Of a stretch of DNA of 37,210 bases, positions 1 to 8,080 are shown one piece after another (positions within the stretch are counted from its first letter, which is position 1; the number at the start of each line of letters is the position of its first letter). The notes beneath the pieces were generated by a model, which worked only from the letters and a program-made list of their open reading frames with translations, was not told the DNA's origin and made no database searches. Both the position numbers and the translations under genes were made by a program. The stretch lies in the NCBI GenBank assembly GCA_003670915.1, contig QWQH01000130.1, positions 1 to 37,210 of the forward strand. The letters run 5' to 3'. Source of the stretch: Planctomycetota bacterium (GTDB lineage Bacteria > Planctomycetota > Planctomycetia > Pirellulales > UBA1268).

Positions 1-360
1 ATGTTCATCGCTGGTCAGGTCGCTTTTTTAGCGTTTGCAGCGGAGGATCCGCTCCGCCGATATTTCATCGCCAGCGCCGCGGTGCTCGGCTTCCTCACGC
101 ATCTTGTGCTGGACGAAATATGGAGTGTGAATATGGGTATGTTCGGTCCTAAGTATAAGAAATCGTTTGGCACGGCGATGAAATTTCACGGTCAGGAACT
201 CTGGCCCAACCTGCTGACCTATGCGCTGGCCGTCATCCTAGGCTTGCTGGCCGCCGGCGACGCTGCATGGACCGAACGCATGCACTCCATGCGTCAGCAG
301 ATGGAGCAAGCGGCTCGCTCGGTGCCGCCGATGCAGGCACCCTGGAACTACCGCCGTTAG
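1..360 (+). CDS. C-terminal part of YdjM-like (DUF457) membrane protein, 5' truncated by window edge
   Basis: The reading frame is open from base 1, so this is the last 119 or so residues of a gene that probably begins before the window; the ATG at base 1 need not be its start. Two hydrophobic segments are visible (about residues 3-36 and 68-85). Between them is HLVLDEIWSV, the His/Asp signature usual in YdjM/DUF457 'metal-dependent hydrolase' inner-membrane proteins, followed by a soluble stretch (FGPKYKKSFGTAMKFHG). The tail is polar, with Met and Gln residues, and ends WNYRR. The family's biochemical role is poorly defined, so I infer only a membrane protein with a possible metal site. The next gene on this strand starts about 190 bases later. 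Assignment to the family is fairly good; function is open. Confidence 0.6.
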   Translation: MFIAGQVAFLAFAAEDPLRRYFIASAAVLGFLTHLVLDEIWSVNMGMFGPKYKKSFGTAMKFHGQELWPNLLTYALAVILGLLAAGDAAWTERMHSMRQQMEQAARSVPPMQAPWNYRR

Positions 361-553
361 ATTCGCGCACCGACGAAGCGCAGGGACGGCCCCTCGCCTA
401 CGGCTCCTATTTTTTCCATAGCTGTCACTTCAGCTATCTAAGAACCGCTCTAGGTGGCAACCCGCGGCGTGCCCCTTGCCTCAGCCCGCAGGCTGCGTGA
501 TCATGGTCAGCGTGGCGGTTTTCCGTCACGTTCACCACAGGTACGTTATCCAC
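361..553. other. Intergenic region before the ZIP transporter
   Basis: About 190 bases with no convincing gene. It holds a perfect 7-base inverted repeat, ATAGCTG-tcactt-CAGCTAT, at 418-437. On the plus strand no T-run follows it, so it is not a clear terminator. The ORF-track frame reaching back to 476 would add 26 residues to the transporter, but these look unlike a membrane-protein N-terminus. No clear sigma-70 boxes or Fur/Zur-type palindrome were seen. Confidence 0.35.
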
Positions 554-1453
554 ATGCTCTTCGCAGCGACCATTTCCGGTGGGCCAGCCCTTGGGAGTTT
601 GGTTTTCTATCTTCTGCTGATCTCCGGTGCAGCCTACGCAGGTGGGTCGTCGGTGGCATTTCTCTCGCTGGGGCACCGACGGATGCAGGTGCTTTTATCG
701 CTCACAGGCGGTGTCATGCTCGGAGTGGGTCTGCTCCACCTCTTGCCACACGCCTACTTCGAGTTAGGCCGACAGATCGACACCACAATGATCTGGGTTT
801 TGGCGGGATTTTTTCTGATGTTTTTACTTGAACGTGCGTTTCACGGCCACGCCCACCACTCGGCCGACGGCAGCCACTCAGGCCATGCACACGATCATTC
901 GCACGATCATGCGCACGCTGGGCCACGCCAACCGCTCGTTCAGCCATGGGCGTGGTGCGGTGCATTTGCCGGATTGGCGCTTCACAGTTTGGCCGATGGC
1001 GCGGCGTTGGCAGCTTCGGTGGGGGCTGATGCCGAGCACGGGGGCGGTTGGCTGGCCGGATTCGCTACGTTTTTGGCCGTAGTGCTTCACAAGCCGTTTG
1101 ATTCCGGCATCATCGCCACGCTGATGATTAATTCCGGCGCATCGTCGGGCAGTCGTTGGTGGGTCAACGCAGTGTATGCGATGGTTGTGCCACTGGGGGC
1201 CATCCTCTTCCTAGGAAGTCTGCGGCTCTTTGGTGGCGATCATGGCGGCGTTTTAGGGGTAGCGTTGGCGTTGGCGGCAGGCGCGTTTCTCTGCATCGCG
1301 GCTGCCGATCTTCTACCGGAGGTGGAGTTTCACAGCCACGACCGCCTGCTCCTCACTGCGACACTTGCCCTCGGTATCGCTATCGCGTGGGGTATCACGG
1401 TCATCGAACGATCATCTCATGCGCATGCCGCCCACGCGGATCACGCCCACTAA
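554..1453 (+). CDS. ZIP-family divalent metal transporter
   Basis: This 299-residue integral membrane protein has about eight hydrophobic segments and is predicted to move Zn2+ or a related divalent metal across the inner membrane. The two ZIP transport motifs are clear: HSLADG at residues 144-149 in TM4 and HKPFDS at 179-184 in TM5. A late ADLLPEVEFH (about 251-260) is also typical. The loop before TM4 (about 97-122) is a His-rich run (HGHAHHSADGSHSGHAHDHSHDHAH), and a second His cluster ends the protein. Such loops are common metal-gathering elements of the family. I chose ATG 554 because MLFAATISGG leads directly into TM1; the upstream extension to 476 is polar. The gene ends six bases from a convergent gene. 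The Fur regulator near 18 kb is a possible but unproven controller. Metal specificity cannot be read from the sequence. Confidence 0.88.
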   Translation: MLFAATISGGPALGSLVFYLLLISGAAYAGGSSVAFLSLGHRRMQVLLSLTGGVMLGVGLLHLLPHAYFELGRQIDTTMIWVLAGFFLMFLLERAFHGHAHHSADGSHSGHAHDHSHDHAHAGPRQPLVQPWAWCGAFAGLALHSLADGAALAASVGADAEHGGGWLAGFATFLAVVLHKPFDSGIIATLMINSGASSGSRWWVNAVYAMVVPLGAILFLGSLRLFGGDHGGVLGVALALAAGAFLCIAAADLLPEVEFHSHDRLLLTATLALGIAIAWGITVIERSSHAHAAHADHAH

Positions 1454-1459
1454 ACGGGA

Positions 1460-2035
1460 TTATTTTTTCACAGTCTCTTGAGGCGGCTTTTCCACGTCGA
1501 GTCCCTTGGCCTCACGCACCGTTCGCACTTCGGCCAGCACGTCTTCAATGAGGCCGTGCTGGCGGCGAATGATTGCCACTTGTCTTTGAAAGCACCACGC
1601 AATCAGAGCCACGATGGCAATGCCGCCAACCAAATGGAAGGTGACCCAGTCCTGCGTGCCTAGCCGCCCCGATGACGGATCCGCAGCACCGCCGAGCGCC
1701 ACGATTGCAAGCACTCCGAGGATGCCGATCAAAGCAAAGGGGAAAGCCTCTCGTTTGAATCGTTTACTACGATCGATGGAGGATGGGTCCAGAGAGTAGG
1801 CCTCCACCACCTCCCGGCACCACCGCGCGGTGCCAATGAAATACGTAACGGCCATGCTGTTGACCAAGACGATAACCAGCGCCGAGAGCACGCCCGAGAG
1901 CCTATGCACGGTGCCCCAACGCAAGATCTCGGGAGACCTCTGGCCATGGAGGTCGCCCAGCCAAAGCCCGAGTCCGGCCGTTGCCACGAGTAACGCCACG
2001 GCGAACACCGCTACACGAGAAAAAACACGTTCCAT
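1460..2035 (-). CDS. Hypothetical four-helix inner-membrane protein
   Basis: I do not recognise a named family. The product (about 191 residues from ATG 2035) has four hydrophobic segments: near the N-terminus (VAVFAVALLVATAGL), VLSALVIVLVNSMAVTYFI, FALIGILGVLAIVAL and LVGGIAIVALIAWCF. It ends in a charged, probably cytoplasmic coiled tail (RRQHGLIEDVLAEVRTVREAKG). A conserved-looking loop, TARWCREVVEAYSLD, follows TM2, and His residues occur near helix ends (GTVHRLSG, TFHLVGG), which could suggest a haem or quinone site; that is speculation. The ORF track's 2068 start is a TTG. ATG 2047 and ATG 2035 are better candidates, and AGGAACC lies just before 2035. The gene converges on the ZIP gene with a six-base gap and diverges from pdxA. 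Confidence 0.6.
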   Translation of the reverse strand: MERVFSRVAVFAVALLVATAGLGLWLGDLHGQRSPEILRWGTVHRLSGVLSALVIVLVNSMAVTYFIGTARWCREVVEAYSLDPSSIDRSKRFKREAFPFALIGILGVLAIVALGGAADPSSGRLGTQDWVTFHLVGGIAIVALIAWCFQRQVAIIRRQHGLIEDVLAEVRTVREAKGLDVEKPPQETVKK

Positions 2036-2183
2036 GGTTCCTGCCATTCTCCGGTCCGCGCGACGCAATCAAATCAAAATGCCCGCTGCAGGGTGCAACG
2101 CACGGCCATCCGTTATAGGCTGATTGATGGCCCCGAGACTATTCCTGTCATTTTAGACAAACCCACTCCAAGACGCTTCACCG

Positions 2184-3299
2184 ATGCCTCACGCAGTTGT
2201 TCCCGCCGCATCTTCCGCGATCCATTCGCCCATCCGCCCCGTGCTGGCGATCACCTGCGGCGACCCAGCTGGCGTTGGGCCGGAGGTGGTGCTGGCTGCG
2301 TGGGCCGCCACGAACGTCCACTCGCGTGCCAAGCTACGCGTGGTTGCCGATGCCGATATGCTCGCGACTGTGCTGGCTGGTGTGCCTGGATTGCCAGCAG
2401 TGGATGTGGTGCCAGTCCAGCCCGATGATCCGCGGCCTTCGGCCCCCAACGCAGTGTTGGTGATTGCGCCCGATCGCCTCATCGGGCCGGTGCCTCGTGG
2501 AGCGATCAGTGCGGCCGGTGGCGAAAGCGCAGTCGCTGCTCTTGAGGCTGCGTATGCTCTGACATGCCGTGGGCTCGCGCACGCAATTGTGACAGGGCCG
2601 CTCCACAAATCGGCGTTGCACATGGCGGGGCACACGGTGCCTGGCCACACCGAGTGGCTCGCGAGAGCTTGTGGCCTGCCCGACAGTGCCGCTTCGATGA
2701 TGCTGTGGCTACCGCCACACCCTGCGCACCTCGTTCAGGCGGCTCATCTGGCTCAGGGAGAGAACCAGGGTGCCATCACCACGCACGGCTTGGGCGTTGT
2801 GCATGCCACATTGCACGAATCGCTGCCGCATGCCCTGGCACGCCTTTCAGTTGATGGCATTGTGCAGGCTGGTTTACGGCTGGCTGCGGTCTTGACTGCG
2901 ATTCTGAACCGTCAGCCGCGGATGGCCGTGGCCGCGCTCAACCCACACGGAGGAGAATCCGGCCTCTTTGGTGACGAGGAGGCCCGCATCATCGCTCCGG
3001 CCGTCGAGCAGTTGATGCTGGCTGGCCTCGACGTGCATGGCCCCATTCCTGCCGACACGCTCTTTGTGCGAGCCAGCCGCGGCGGCTTCGATGGGATTGT
3101 AGCGCAGTACCACGATCAGGGGCATATTCCAATCAAGCTACTCGGCATGCATCGTGCGGTGAATATCACGCTGGGGCTCCCACTGGTGCGAACCAGCGTG
3201 GCCCACGGCACGGCGTTTGACATCGTTGGCACAGGCTCGGCGGATCCCGCAAGCATGCTTGCGGCCATCGAGGTGGCGTTGGATCTCGTCAATGACTGA
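2184..3299 (+). CDS. pdxA: 4-hydroxythreonine-4-phosphate dehydrogenase
   Basis: This is the NAD-dependent, metal-dependent enzyme of the DXP-dependent pyridoxal 5'-phosphate pathway. It oxidises 4-hydroxythreonine-4-phosphate; the product decarboxylates and is then used by PdxJ. The 371-residue length is slightly above the usual 330 or so because of a short N-terminal extension. Diagnostic segments appear in order: ITCGDPAGVGPEV (about 23-35), VTGPLHKSAL (136-145), the metal-binding PGHTE (153-157), NPHGGESGLFGDEE (253-266), GPIPADTLF (286-294), YHDQGHIPIK (309-318, with metal-binding His) and RTSVAHGTAFDIVG (336-349). All the expected metal and substrate residues seem present. It stands alone; the next gene converges on it six bases beyond the stop. 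No other vitamin B6 gene is in the window. Confidence 0.95.
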   Translation: MPHAVVPAASSAIHSPIRPVLAITCGDPAGVGPEVVLAAWAATNVHSRAKLRVVADADMLATVLAGVPGLPAVDVVPVQPDDPRPSAPNAVLVIAPDRLIGPVPRGAISAAGGESAVAALEAAYALTCRGLAHAIVTGPLHKSALHMAGHTVPGHTEWLARACGLPDSAASMMLWLPPHPAHLVQAAHLAQGENQGAITTHGLGVVHATLHESLPHALARLSVDGIVQAGLRLAAVLTAILNRQPRMAVAALNPHGGESGLFGDEEARIIAPAVEQLMLAGLDVHGPIPADTLFVRASRGGFDGIVAQYHDQGHIPIKLLGMHRAVNITLGLPLVRTSVAHGTAFDIVGTGSADPASMLAAIEVALDLVND

Positions 3300-3305
3300 A
3301 GTTCC

Positions 3306-4454
3306 TTACGGTCGCAGCGGTGGCAGGCCATTCACAAAGGCATCAGAGGTGTCCATGAGCCCCTCGGTGGCTGGCTTGTACACAAAAGCGCTGGCATCCA
3401 CCGGGTCGCCGATCCGCACATCGTAGAGTTCCAAGACCGCCACCACCTCCAATGCAGAGGCTGCGACAGGCCGGGGGCCTGGGATGGCTAACCACTCAAT
3501 CCTGCACGGGAAAAGCGCACGCTTGTCTATCGACAACCGCACGCTCCACGGCATGCCTTCGGGGAGTTGGGCAGCCGTGATCCCTGCGTCGCTGCGGATC
3601 GCCTCAGCCTGCGCAGGCAGGATGGCTGCAAGGCGATCGCGATTCCAATCGCCGTCGATCGTCCACGCCGGCACGTCGTCGATGGCAGCGGATGCAACCG
3701 ACACAAACCGAAACCATTCCCGAACCAGTGCCAGCGATCTCTGGACGCCACCCAAATACGCCGAGACGGCGTCGCGTTCAGCCACGTTGAGCTTTTCAAG
3801 CCGCTCGCGCACGCGACGCATATCGACCCGCTCCACCTGCGCAGGATGCGAGCCGAACTTGCGGTAGGTCCAGAAGAAAAGCCCGTCGCACAGTTCGAGC
3901 AGTTCAAATTCCTCTGATTCAGAGTTGAGCAGCGATTCAAATCGAAACCGTTGCTCGTCGCCAAGACCAGATTGAACGTAGCGGCCGCCTCCCTTAAGCA
4001 CCGTGTTGCCTACTCTTGCCAACTGCCGCACTCGCGCGGAAATCGTTTCCGAACGCGCTAGTCCGGCGAGCGCGGCTGCCACGATGCGTTCGGCCCGTCC
4101 CCCCTGCTCTGCCGCGTCGGCCGGGGAGAGTGGGAGGGACTTAGGGCTATCAACTGCCGTTGCCGGACTGGTTACCGCTGCCGGACCAAGGGCAGTTGCT
4201 GGTAGAGGTGGGCTGCGTTGGTACACGCTGCCGTTCAAGCCTGTTTGGGCAGGCACTTCTTCTGCCTTGGCTGCAGAGAGCCTTTCGCCAACACACCCTC
4301 CGAGGAGCGAGGACCAAAGCACCAGAGCAGCCACTGCCCACAGGCGTCGGCGCAATCGAGGGAGTTTGGGGGACTGGCTGTTCGTCACGGTCAGATCGAC
4401 TTTGAGGATTTTGCCAAAGAAAGAGGTGGTGAGGCGTCGAAGATTGATGGGCAT
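3306..4454 (-). CDS. Predicted lipoprotein with LolA-like fold
   Basis: The product is a predicted envelope lipoprotein. A basic stretch (RLRRRLW) precedes a hydrophobic segment ending in the lipobox LLGGC (Cys54 from this start). A Pro/Ala-rich linker follows, then a domain of about 270 residues. Within it, GGRYVQSGLGDEQRFRFES, ELCDGLFFWTYR and VERVDMRRVRERLEKL follow the strand order seen in LolA/LolB and outer-membrane lipoprotein-sorting proteins (substrate sheet, 'DG..lW' strand, 'v.rvD' strand). This resemblance is by eye, not by search. A GTG at 4388 would put the lipobox Cys at residue 32, a more usual distance, and is a real alternative. The ORF track extends the frame to 4997, but that part lies antisense to the next gene's N-terminus and is rejected. 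A role in handling lipid or lipoprotein at the envelope is inference. Confidence 0.62.
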   Translation of the reverse strand: MPINLRRLTTSFFGKILKVDLTVTNSQSPKLPRLRRRLWAVAALVLWSSLLGGCVGERLSAAKAEEVPAQTGLNGSVYQRSPPLPATALGPAAVTSPATAVDSPKSLPLSPADAAEQGGRAERIVAAALAGLARSETISARVRQLARVGNTVLKGGGRYVQSGLGDEQRFRFESLLNSESEEFELLELCDGLFFWTYRKFGSHPAQVERVDMRRVRERLEKLNVAERDAVSAYLGGVQRSLALVREWFRFVSVASAAIDDVPAWTIDGDWNRDRLAAILPAQAEAIRSDAGITAAQLPEGMPWSVRLSIDKRALFPCRIEWLAIPGPRPVAASALEVVAVLELYDVRIGDPVDASAFVYKPATEGLMDTSDAFVNGLPPLRP

Positions 4455-4614
4455 GAATACGGTGCCCCGGTTTCGCACGGCTGAAAACAGTCTACGGAAT
4501 CGCGGCCAACAGGCCCTATGGCAGATACGGCACAGAATCGCCGTGCCAGAGGTCAGGTTGTAAGTCAGAGATGAAAAAATAGTCCAAAAAACTACGGCAA
4601 GCCCCTTGGGCTTC

Positions 4615-4620
4615 GGAGGT
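4615..4620 (+). promoter_or_regulatory. Strong Shine-Dalgarno deciding the start at 4627
   Basis: GGAGGT sits six bases before ATG 4627. This is among the best ribosome-binding sites in the window and favours 4627 over the TTG at 4606 used in the ORF track. It also places the signal peptide correctly. Confidence 0.75.
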
Positions 4621-4626
4621 GATGCG

Positions 4627-5847
4627 ATGGGAAGACGATACGTGCATGGATTCATTGGCGTTTCGCTGGCGGCAACGTTCGCAGGCTGCCATATTCCCGC
4701 AAACTCCCCGCTCACTGGGCTCGCCCAGATTCGGCCCGTTGCCACGCCGCACACCAACGTGTTGCCTCCAGCAGCGATGCTCCAACATCCGGGCCCAGGT
4801 GTTGAAGGGCCAGGACCTGGTGTGATCGTACCTGCTTCGTACGAGGCGGCGTTGGAGGCCGCAGGGGCAGCGGTCGGCGGAATGGTGGGTGGCCCCATGG
4901 CACCGAGTTCGCAGATTGGATTTATCGGCCCCGACGGCATGCAGGTGCGCTGGGACATTTCAGCAGCAGGTGGATTTGATTCGATGCCGTTGGTCACTCC
5001 AGGGCGTTACGACTTTTCGCAGGGGGCGATCTATCGCCTCAAGCTCACCGATATTCCAGGACACGAAGGCACCGAACTCTACCCGACGCTTGAAGTCGGC
5101 CCGGTCACGCCACGCACCGATGCCTTTCTGGCTCACAATGCGATCCCATTTCAACTCACCGACGAAGATCTAGACCAGGTCACCACCGGTAACTTTGTCA
5201 CGAAGGTTGTCTATCTGCCGGATGCCGACTATCAGGAGTTGGCCGTCGCTGGCGTTGAAACGCTCGTCAGCACGCGACTGGATCCAGGCGTGGATCCCGT
5301 AGTCGAGGCAGATCGCCGCGGCTCGATCCTAGCCATCATTCGAATTGGCAACAAGGATCTTGAGTCGGCCGGTGCCGGCCTCGCGCTGGCTGGCAGTCAG
5401 GGTGGCGACGGTAGTGTGCCGATTGGCGTGGCCGCACCGCTGGGCATGCCGTGCCAAGGTGACCCCTCACAACTTCCGCCGGCCTTCTTAGCTGGTGTTA
5501 CAGCACCTCAATACGGGATGCCGATCACAGGCACCCCAATCGGTCTGCCAGGCCCACCACATATCCCGCTGGGTGTTCCGGCCGGCCTGCGGAAGCACAC
5601 GATCACCAACCACACCAAGACGCACATCCCGGGCCCGACCCGCGAGCTCAAACTGCACGTGCAGCAGCAACCAGGCCTCAGCTATCCCAAGCCAGCCCAC
5701 CGCGCCTACATCGCAGAGCGGGCCAGTGTGCCGCACATTCACTTGAAGCAACCGCACGAGGACAAGACGCACTGTGTCAACAACGGTGGCCCGGATCCTG
5801 ATGCAGCCGGCCTCTGTCCGCCCGAGCCGGGAGACTATCTGGAGTGA
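4627..5847 (+). CDS. Exported lipoprotein of unknown function, first gene of a three-gene envelope set
   Basis: From ATG 4627 the protein has 406 residues. It opens with a lipoprotein signal (MGRRYVHGFIGVSLAATFAGC, lipidated Cys about 21), then a Pro/Gly-rich linker. The core domain (about 95-260) contains VRWDISAAGGF, a PGRYDFSQGAIYRLKLTDIPGHEG segment and ELYPTLEVGPVTPRTDAFLAHNAIPFQLTDEDL, followed by FVTKVVYLPDADYQELAVAGVETLVS. The C-terminus is again Pro/Gly- and His-rich with low complexity. I recognise no named Pfam family; it resembles conserved planctomycete hypothetical proteins. The next gene carries a diverged copy of the core domain (YRLRIGGIAGHEGRELFPSVRV), so the two are paralogous. 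The stop overlaps a TGATG, suggesting coupled translation of the set. It probably acts in the periplasm or at an outer membrane. Confidence 0.72.
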   Translation: MGRRYVHGFIGVSLAATFAGCHIPANSPLTGLAQIRPVATPHTNVLPPAAMLQHPGPGVEGPGPGVIVPASYEAALEAAGAAVGGMVGGPMAPSSQIGFIGPDGMQVRWDISAAGGFDSMPLVTPGRYDFSQGAIYRLKLTDIPGHEGTELYPTLEVGPVTPRTDAFLAHNAIPFQLTDEDLDQVTTGNFVTKVVYLPDADYQELAVAGVETLVSTRLDPGVDPVVEADRRGSILAIIRIGNKDLESAGAGLALAGSQGGDGSVPIGVAAPLGMPCQGDPSQLPPAFLAGVTAPQYGMPITGTPIGLPGPPHIPLGVPAGLRKHTITNHTKTHIPGPTRELKLHVQQQPGLSYPKPAHRAYIAERASVPHIHLKQPHEDKTHCVNNGGPDPDAAGLCPPEPGDYLE

Positions 5848-5915
5848 TGCTCGGCCAACAGACTTTCGTCAGCGAAACCACACGAACGATACGAAACAAA
5901 CAAATACCAACAATT

Positions 5916-6656
5916 ATGAATGCCTTCCGCATAACCGGCTGCATGACCGGCCCGCGAGCGCGAAGGGATTCATCGCGGAGAACGATTCAACACATCATCC
6001 GGACAGGGACCGTGCTACGGGTTGCGACCAGGGTGCTGGCGACCGCCGTTTTCGCCTTGGCAACTTCGATGGGCTTTGCCCGCGAGGCTGTCGAGCCGAA
6101 TGCGGTGGATTCATTCGCCAGCGTCACACCACTGGGAGCGATTGGCGCCCTGCAGCGCCCGCGGCCCGGTTCCTGTCCGGATGATGTGCTCACAGGCTGG
6201 ATTCAGCCGGTCGATATCCGAGGCCCTGCCGGTATGGAGATTGCGATCGAAACGGCCGAAGGCTGGTCGCCGTTGCGGCGGGCACCGTTGCGAATAGGGC
6301 TTGTCGTGGGGCGGGCCTATCGGCTGCGGATTGGCGGCATCGCGGGGCATGAGGGCAGAGAACTTTTTCCCTCAGTGCGGGTGCTGGCAAAACTGGCCGC
6401 ACCGCCCGGCATGGCATGGCGTTTTCCCGTCGAGATTGTGATCGACGAAAGCGATCTAACGGCTGCTCTTGTCGGCTCGCATGTGCGGCGCATCGTCTAT
6501 GCTTCTTGCGAATCAGACAGACCCGATGTGCTGGCATCAAACTGGTTTGATGTGCGGCCTGGCGACGACTGTCTGGATGTGGCCTCGACGCTTGGCGATC
6601 CTGTAGCGGAATTCATCGTGGGCAACCGCACGCCATCTCCGGGGAGCGTGCCATGA
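5916..6656 (+). CDS. Exported paralogue of the preceding lipoprotein
   Basis: About 246 residues from ATG 5916. The frame is open back to ATG 5847, which overlaps the upstream stop (TGATG), so 5847 is a possible coupled start. The intervening bases are A-rich and look untranslated, and another in-frame ATG lies near 5943. A hydrophobic signal (TVLRVATRVLATAVFALATSMGFA) precedes the mature protein, with no lipobox, so it is likely free in the periplasm. The mature region repeats the plan of the upstream gene: GPAGMEIAIETAEGWSPLR, VVGRAYRLRIGGIAGHEG, ELFPSVRVLAKL, PVEIVIDESDLTAAL, then VRRIVYAS. It lacks the long linkers of its partner. Its ATGA overlap with the next gene indicates co-translation. 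Function unknown; hetero-assembly with its paralogue is a reasonable guess. Confidence 0.65.
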   Translation: MNAFRITGCMTGPRARRDSSRRTIQHIIRTGTVLRVATRVLATAVFALATSMGFAREAVEPNAVDSFASVTPLGAIGALQRPRPGSCPDDVLTGWIQPVDIRGPAGMEIAIETAEGWSPLRRAPLRIGLVVGRAYRLRIGGIAGHEGRELFPSVRVLAKLAAPPGMAWRFPVEIVIDESDLTAALVGSHVRRIVYASCESDRPDVLASNWFDVRPGDDCLDVASTLGDPVAEFIVGNRTPSPGSVP

Positions 6657-8080
6657 TGGGCCTTCGCAAGTGTCGCGCACCCAACGGCCGAGCCATACGC
6701 TGGCTGCGGATCGCTGCGATCGCCGTCAGTTCGATTATTTTGGCATCCTGCCGGGCCGTCACAGTGCCACCCATTCCGTCGCTGGCAGTGCTCTTTGAGA
6801 GTTCGAGCGTGGACGCCCCTCTTTCCGACCACACAGTTGCGCAGTTGGACCCTGAGGTCCAGCCATCAGGACATGTTCACCCGTCAGAAGAGATTCAGGC
6901 AAGCATTCCAGATCAGCAAAGCAGGCAGCCAGACGGCCGCCAGATTCAGCAGGCAGGTCTCGAGGTCCCCTGCCCTCCCCTTCCCCGCCTGGCCAAACAT
7001 CCGTGTCTAGGCGGCAGTTGCGGCTCAAGGCAGCAATGCGCACAAGTGCGTCAAAGCGGGGCCTGCGGCACTGTTGCTTGTTCGCCCGTGGCGTGTATCC
7101 CCGGAGCCGCAGTTCCGATGGTTGGCCCCTACGTTGTGTGCGACGGTGGCGACGCGTACGCCCCTGCTCGGCCGGCAGGACGCTTTGGTATCCAAAATGT
7201 GACTGCCGGAGACACCGTCGCACGGTATCGGCCGGTTTCTGTCGGCTCCACAGAGAGCGATCCGGACGAGAGACAACACGCGGACGAGCATGACGCAGAG
7301 GGAGTCTGCCTCACCGTTTCCAATTGTGCCTGCGTGTATGCGCCGCGTTTTGCGTCTGTGCGGGAAGTCAGCCGTCCGTCGGAAGAGGCGTCGCCGATCG
7401 GACCCAAGGGGCTCACCCTGGATACGTTGGCCGGGGCTCAGGTGAAGAGGCAGCCAGTGTGGGGCAGCACACAACGCATCGCCCTTGTTGCCGCCCGTCG
7501 GGCTGAACCCAGTCTGGCAGTCGAGGAACGTATGCCTGCGTTGGCCGTCGATCAAAATAACGTACCCTCCGAATCCGACGGGGTTGAGGGCCCGGCAGCT
7601 CGCGTGGCAGACGATCAGCCGATGGTGGCAGAGCGGGTCGATCGGCCACGCATCCACGTTGGATTCGATGTGCCGTTTGCATGGACGTGCGTTACCGGTG
7701 CCCAGGTCATGGTGATGGGGCAGGCTGCAGAGGTCATCGCGGCCGACCGGGGCACCGCCACGCTTCGGCTGGAGGAGCCGGGCCGCTGCGAACTCACGCT
7801 CTGTAAGCGGGCAGGCAGCGACACGGCGAGAGTTGGCGAGGAGCTCGACTTCACGATTTTCCTGCTCAACTCAGGCGACCGCCCGCTCCAAGACGTCGTG
7901 CTGGTCGATGCAATCCCCACACGCCTGCAACTCATACCAAAGAGCGTAGTCTCAAATCTGCCGGCGGATATTTCGACCGCCACGGGCGACGACGGCTCTG
8001 TCGTGCTCACATGGCGGCTCCAGAAAACCCTCCAGCCTGGCGAGGGTGGGTTTGTGCGATTTCGCACAGTGGTCCACTGA
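6653..8080 (+). CDS. Cys-rich lipoprotein with C-terminal DUF11 domain
   Basis: A 475-residue predicted lipoprotein (signal WLRIAAIAVSSIILASC). After a low-complexity Gln/Ser stretch comes a Cys-rich patch at about residues 107-165 (CPPLPRLAKHPCLGGSCGSRQQC, then GACGTVACSPVACIPG). A long variable region follows, and the last 100 or so residues form a DUF11 repeat: ELTLCKRAGSDTARVGEELDF, FLLNSGDRPLQDVVLVDAIP, LQLIPKSVVS and TLQPGEGGFVRFRTVV. DUF11 is an Ig-like beta-sandwich found in bacterial surface proteins. The Cys-rich patch could form disulfides, as in planctomycete envelope proteins. ATG 6653 overlaps the upstream stop as ATGA, with GGGGAG about six bases before; ATG 6656 is equally possible. 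It is the last gene of the set; 380 non-coding bases follow. A structural role in the cell surface is inferred. Confidence 0.72.
   Translation: MMGLRKCRAPNGRAIRWLRIAAIAVSSIILASCRAVTVPPIPSLAVLFESSSVDAPLSDHTVAQLDPEVQPSGHVHPSEEIQASIPDQQSRQPDGRQIQQAGLEVPCPPLPRLAKHPCLGGSCGSRQQCAQVRQSGACGTVACSPVACIPGAAVPMVGPYVVCDGGDAYAPARPAGRFGIQNVTAGDTVARYRPVSVGSTESDPDERQHADEHDAEGVCLTVSNCACVYAPRFASVREVSRPSEEASPIGPKGLTLDTLAGAQVKRQPVWGSTQRIALVAARRAEPSLAVEERMPALAVDQNNVPSESDGVEGPAARVADDQPMVAERVDRPRIHVGFDVPFAWTCVTGAQVMVMGQAAEVIAADRGTATLRLEEPGRCELTLCKRAGSDTARVGEELDFTIFLLNSGDRPLQDVVLVDAIPTRLQLIPKSVVSNLPADISTATGDDGSVVLTWRLQKTLQPGEGGFVRFRTVVH

Noticed and set aside
4455-4997. N-terminal extension of the LolA-like lipoprotein ORF
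   Set aside because: It is antisense to the well-supported gene at 4627 and would bury the signal peptide inside the protein.
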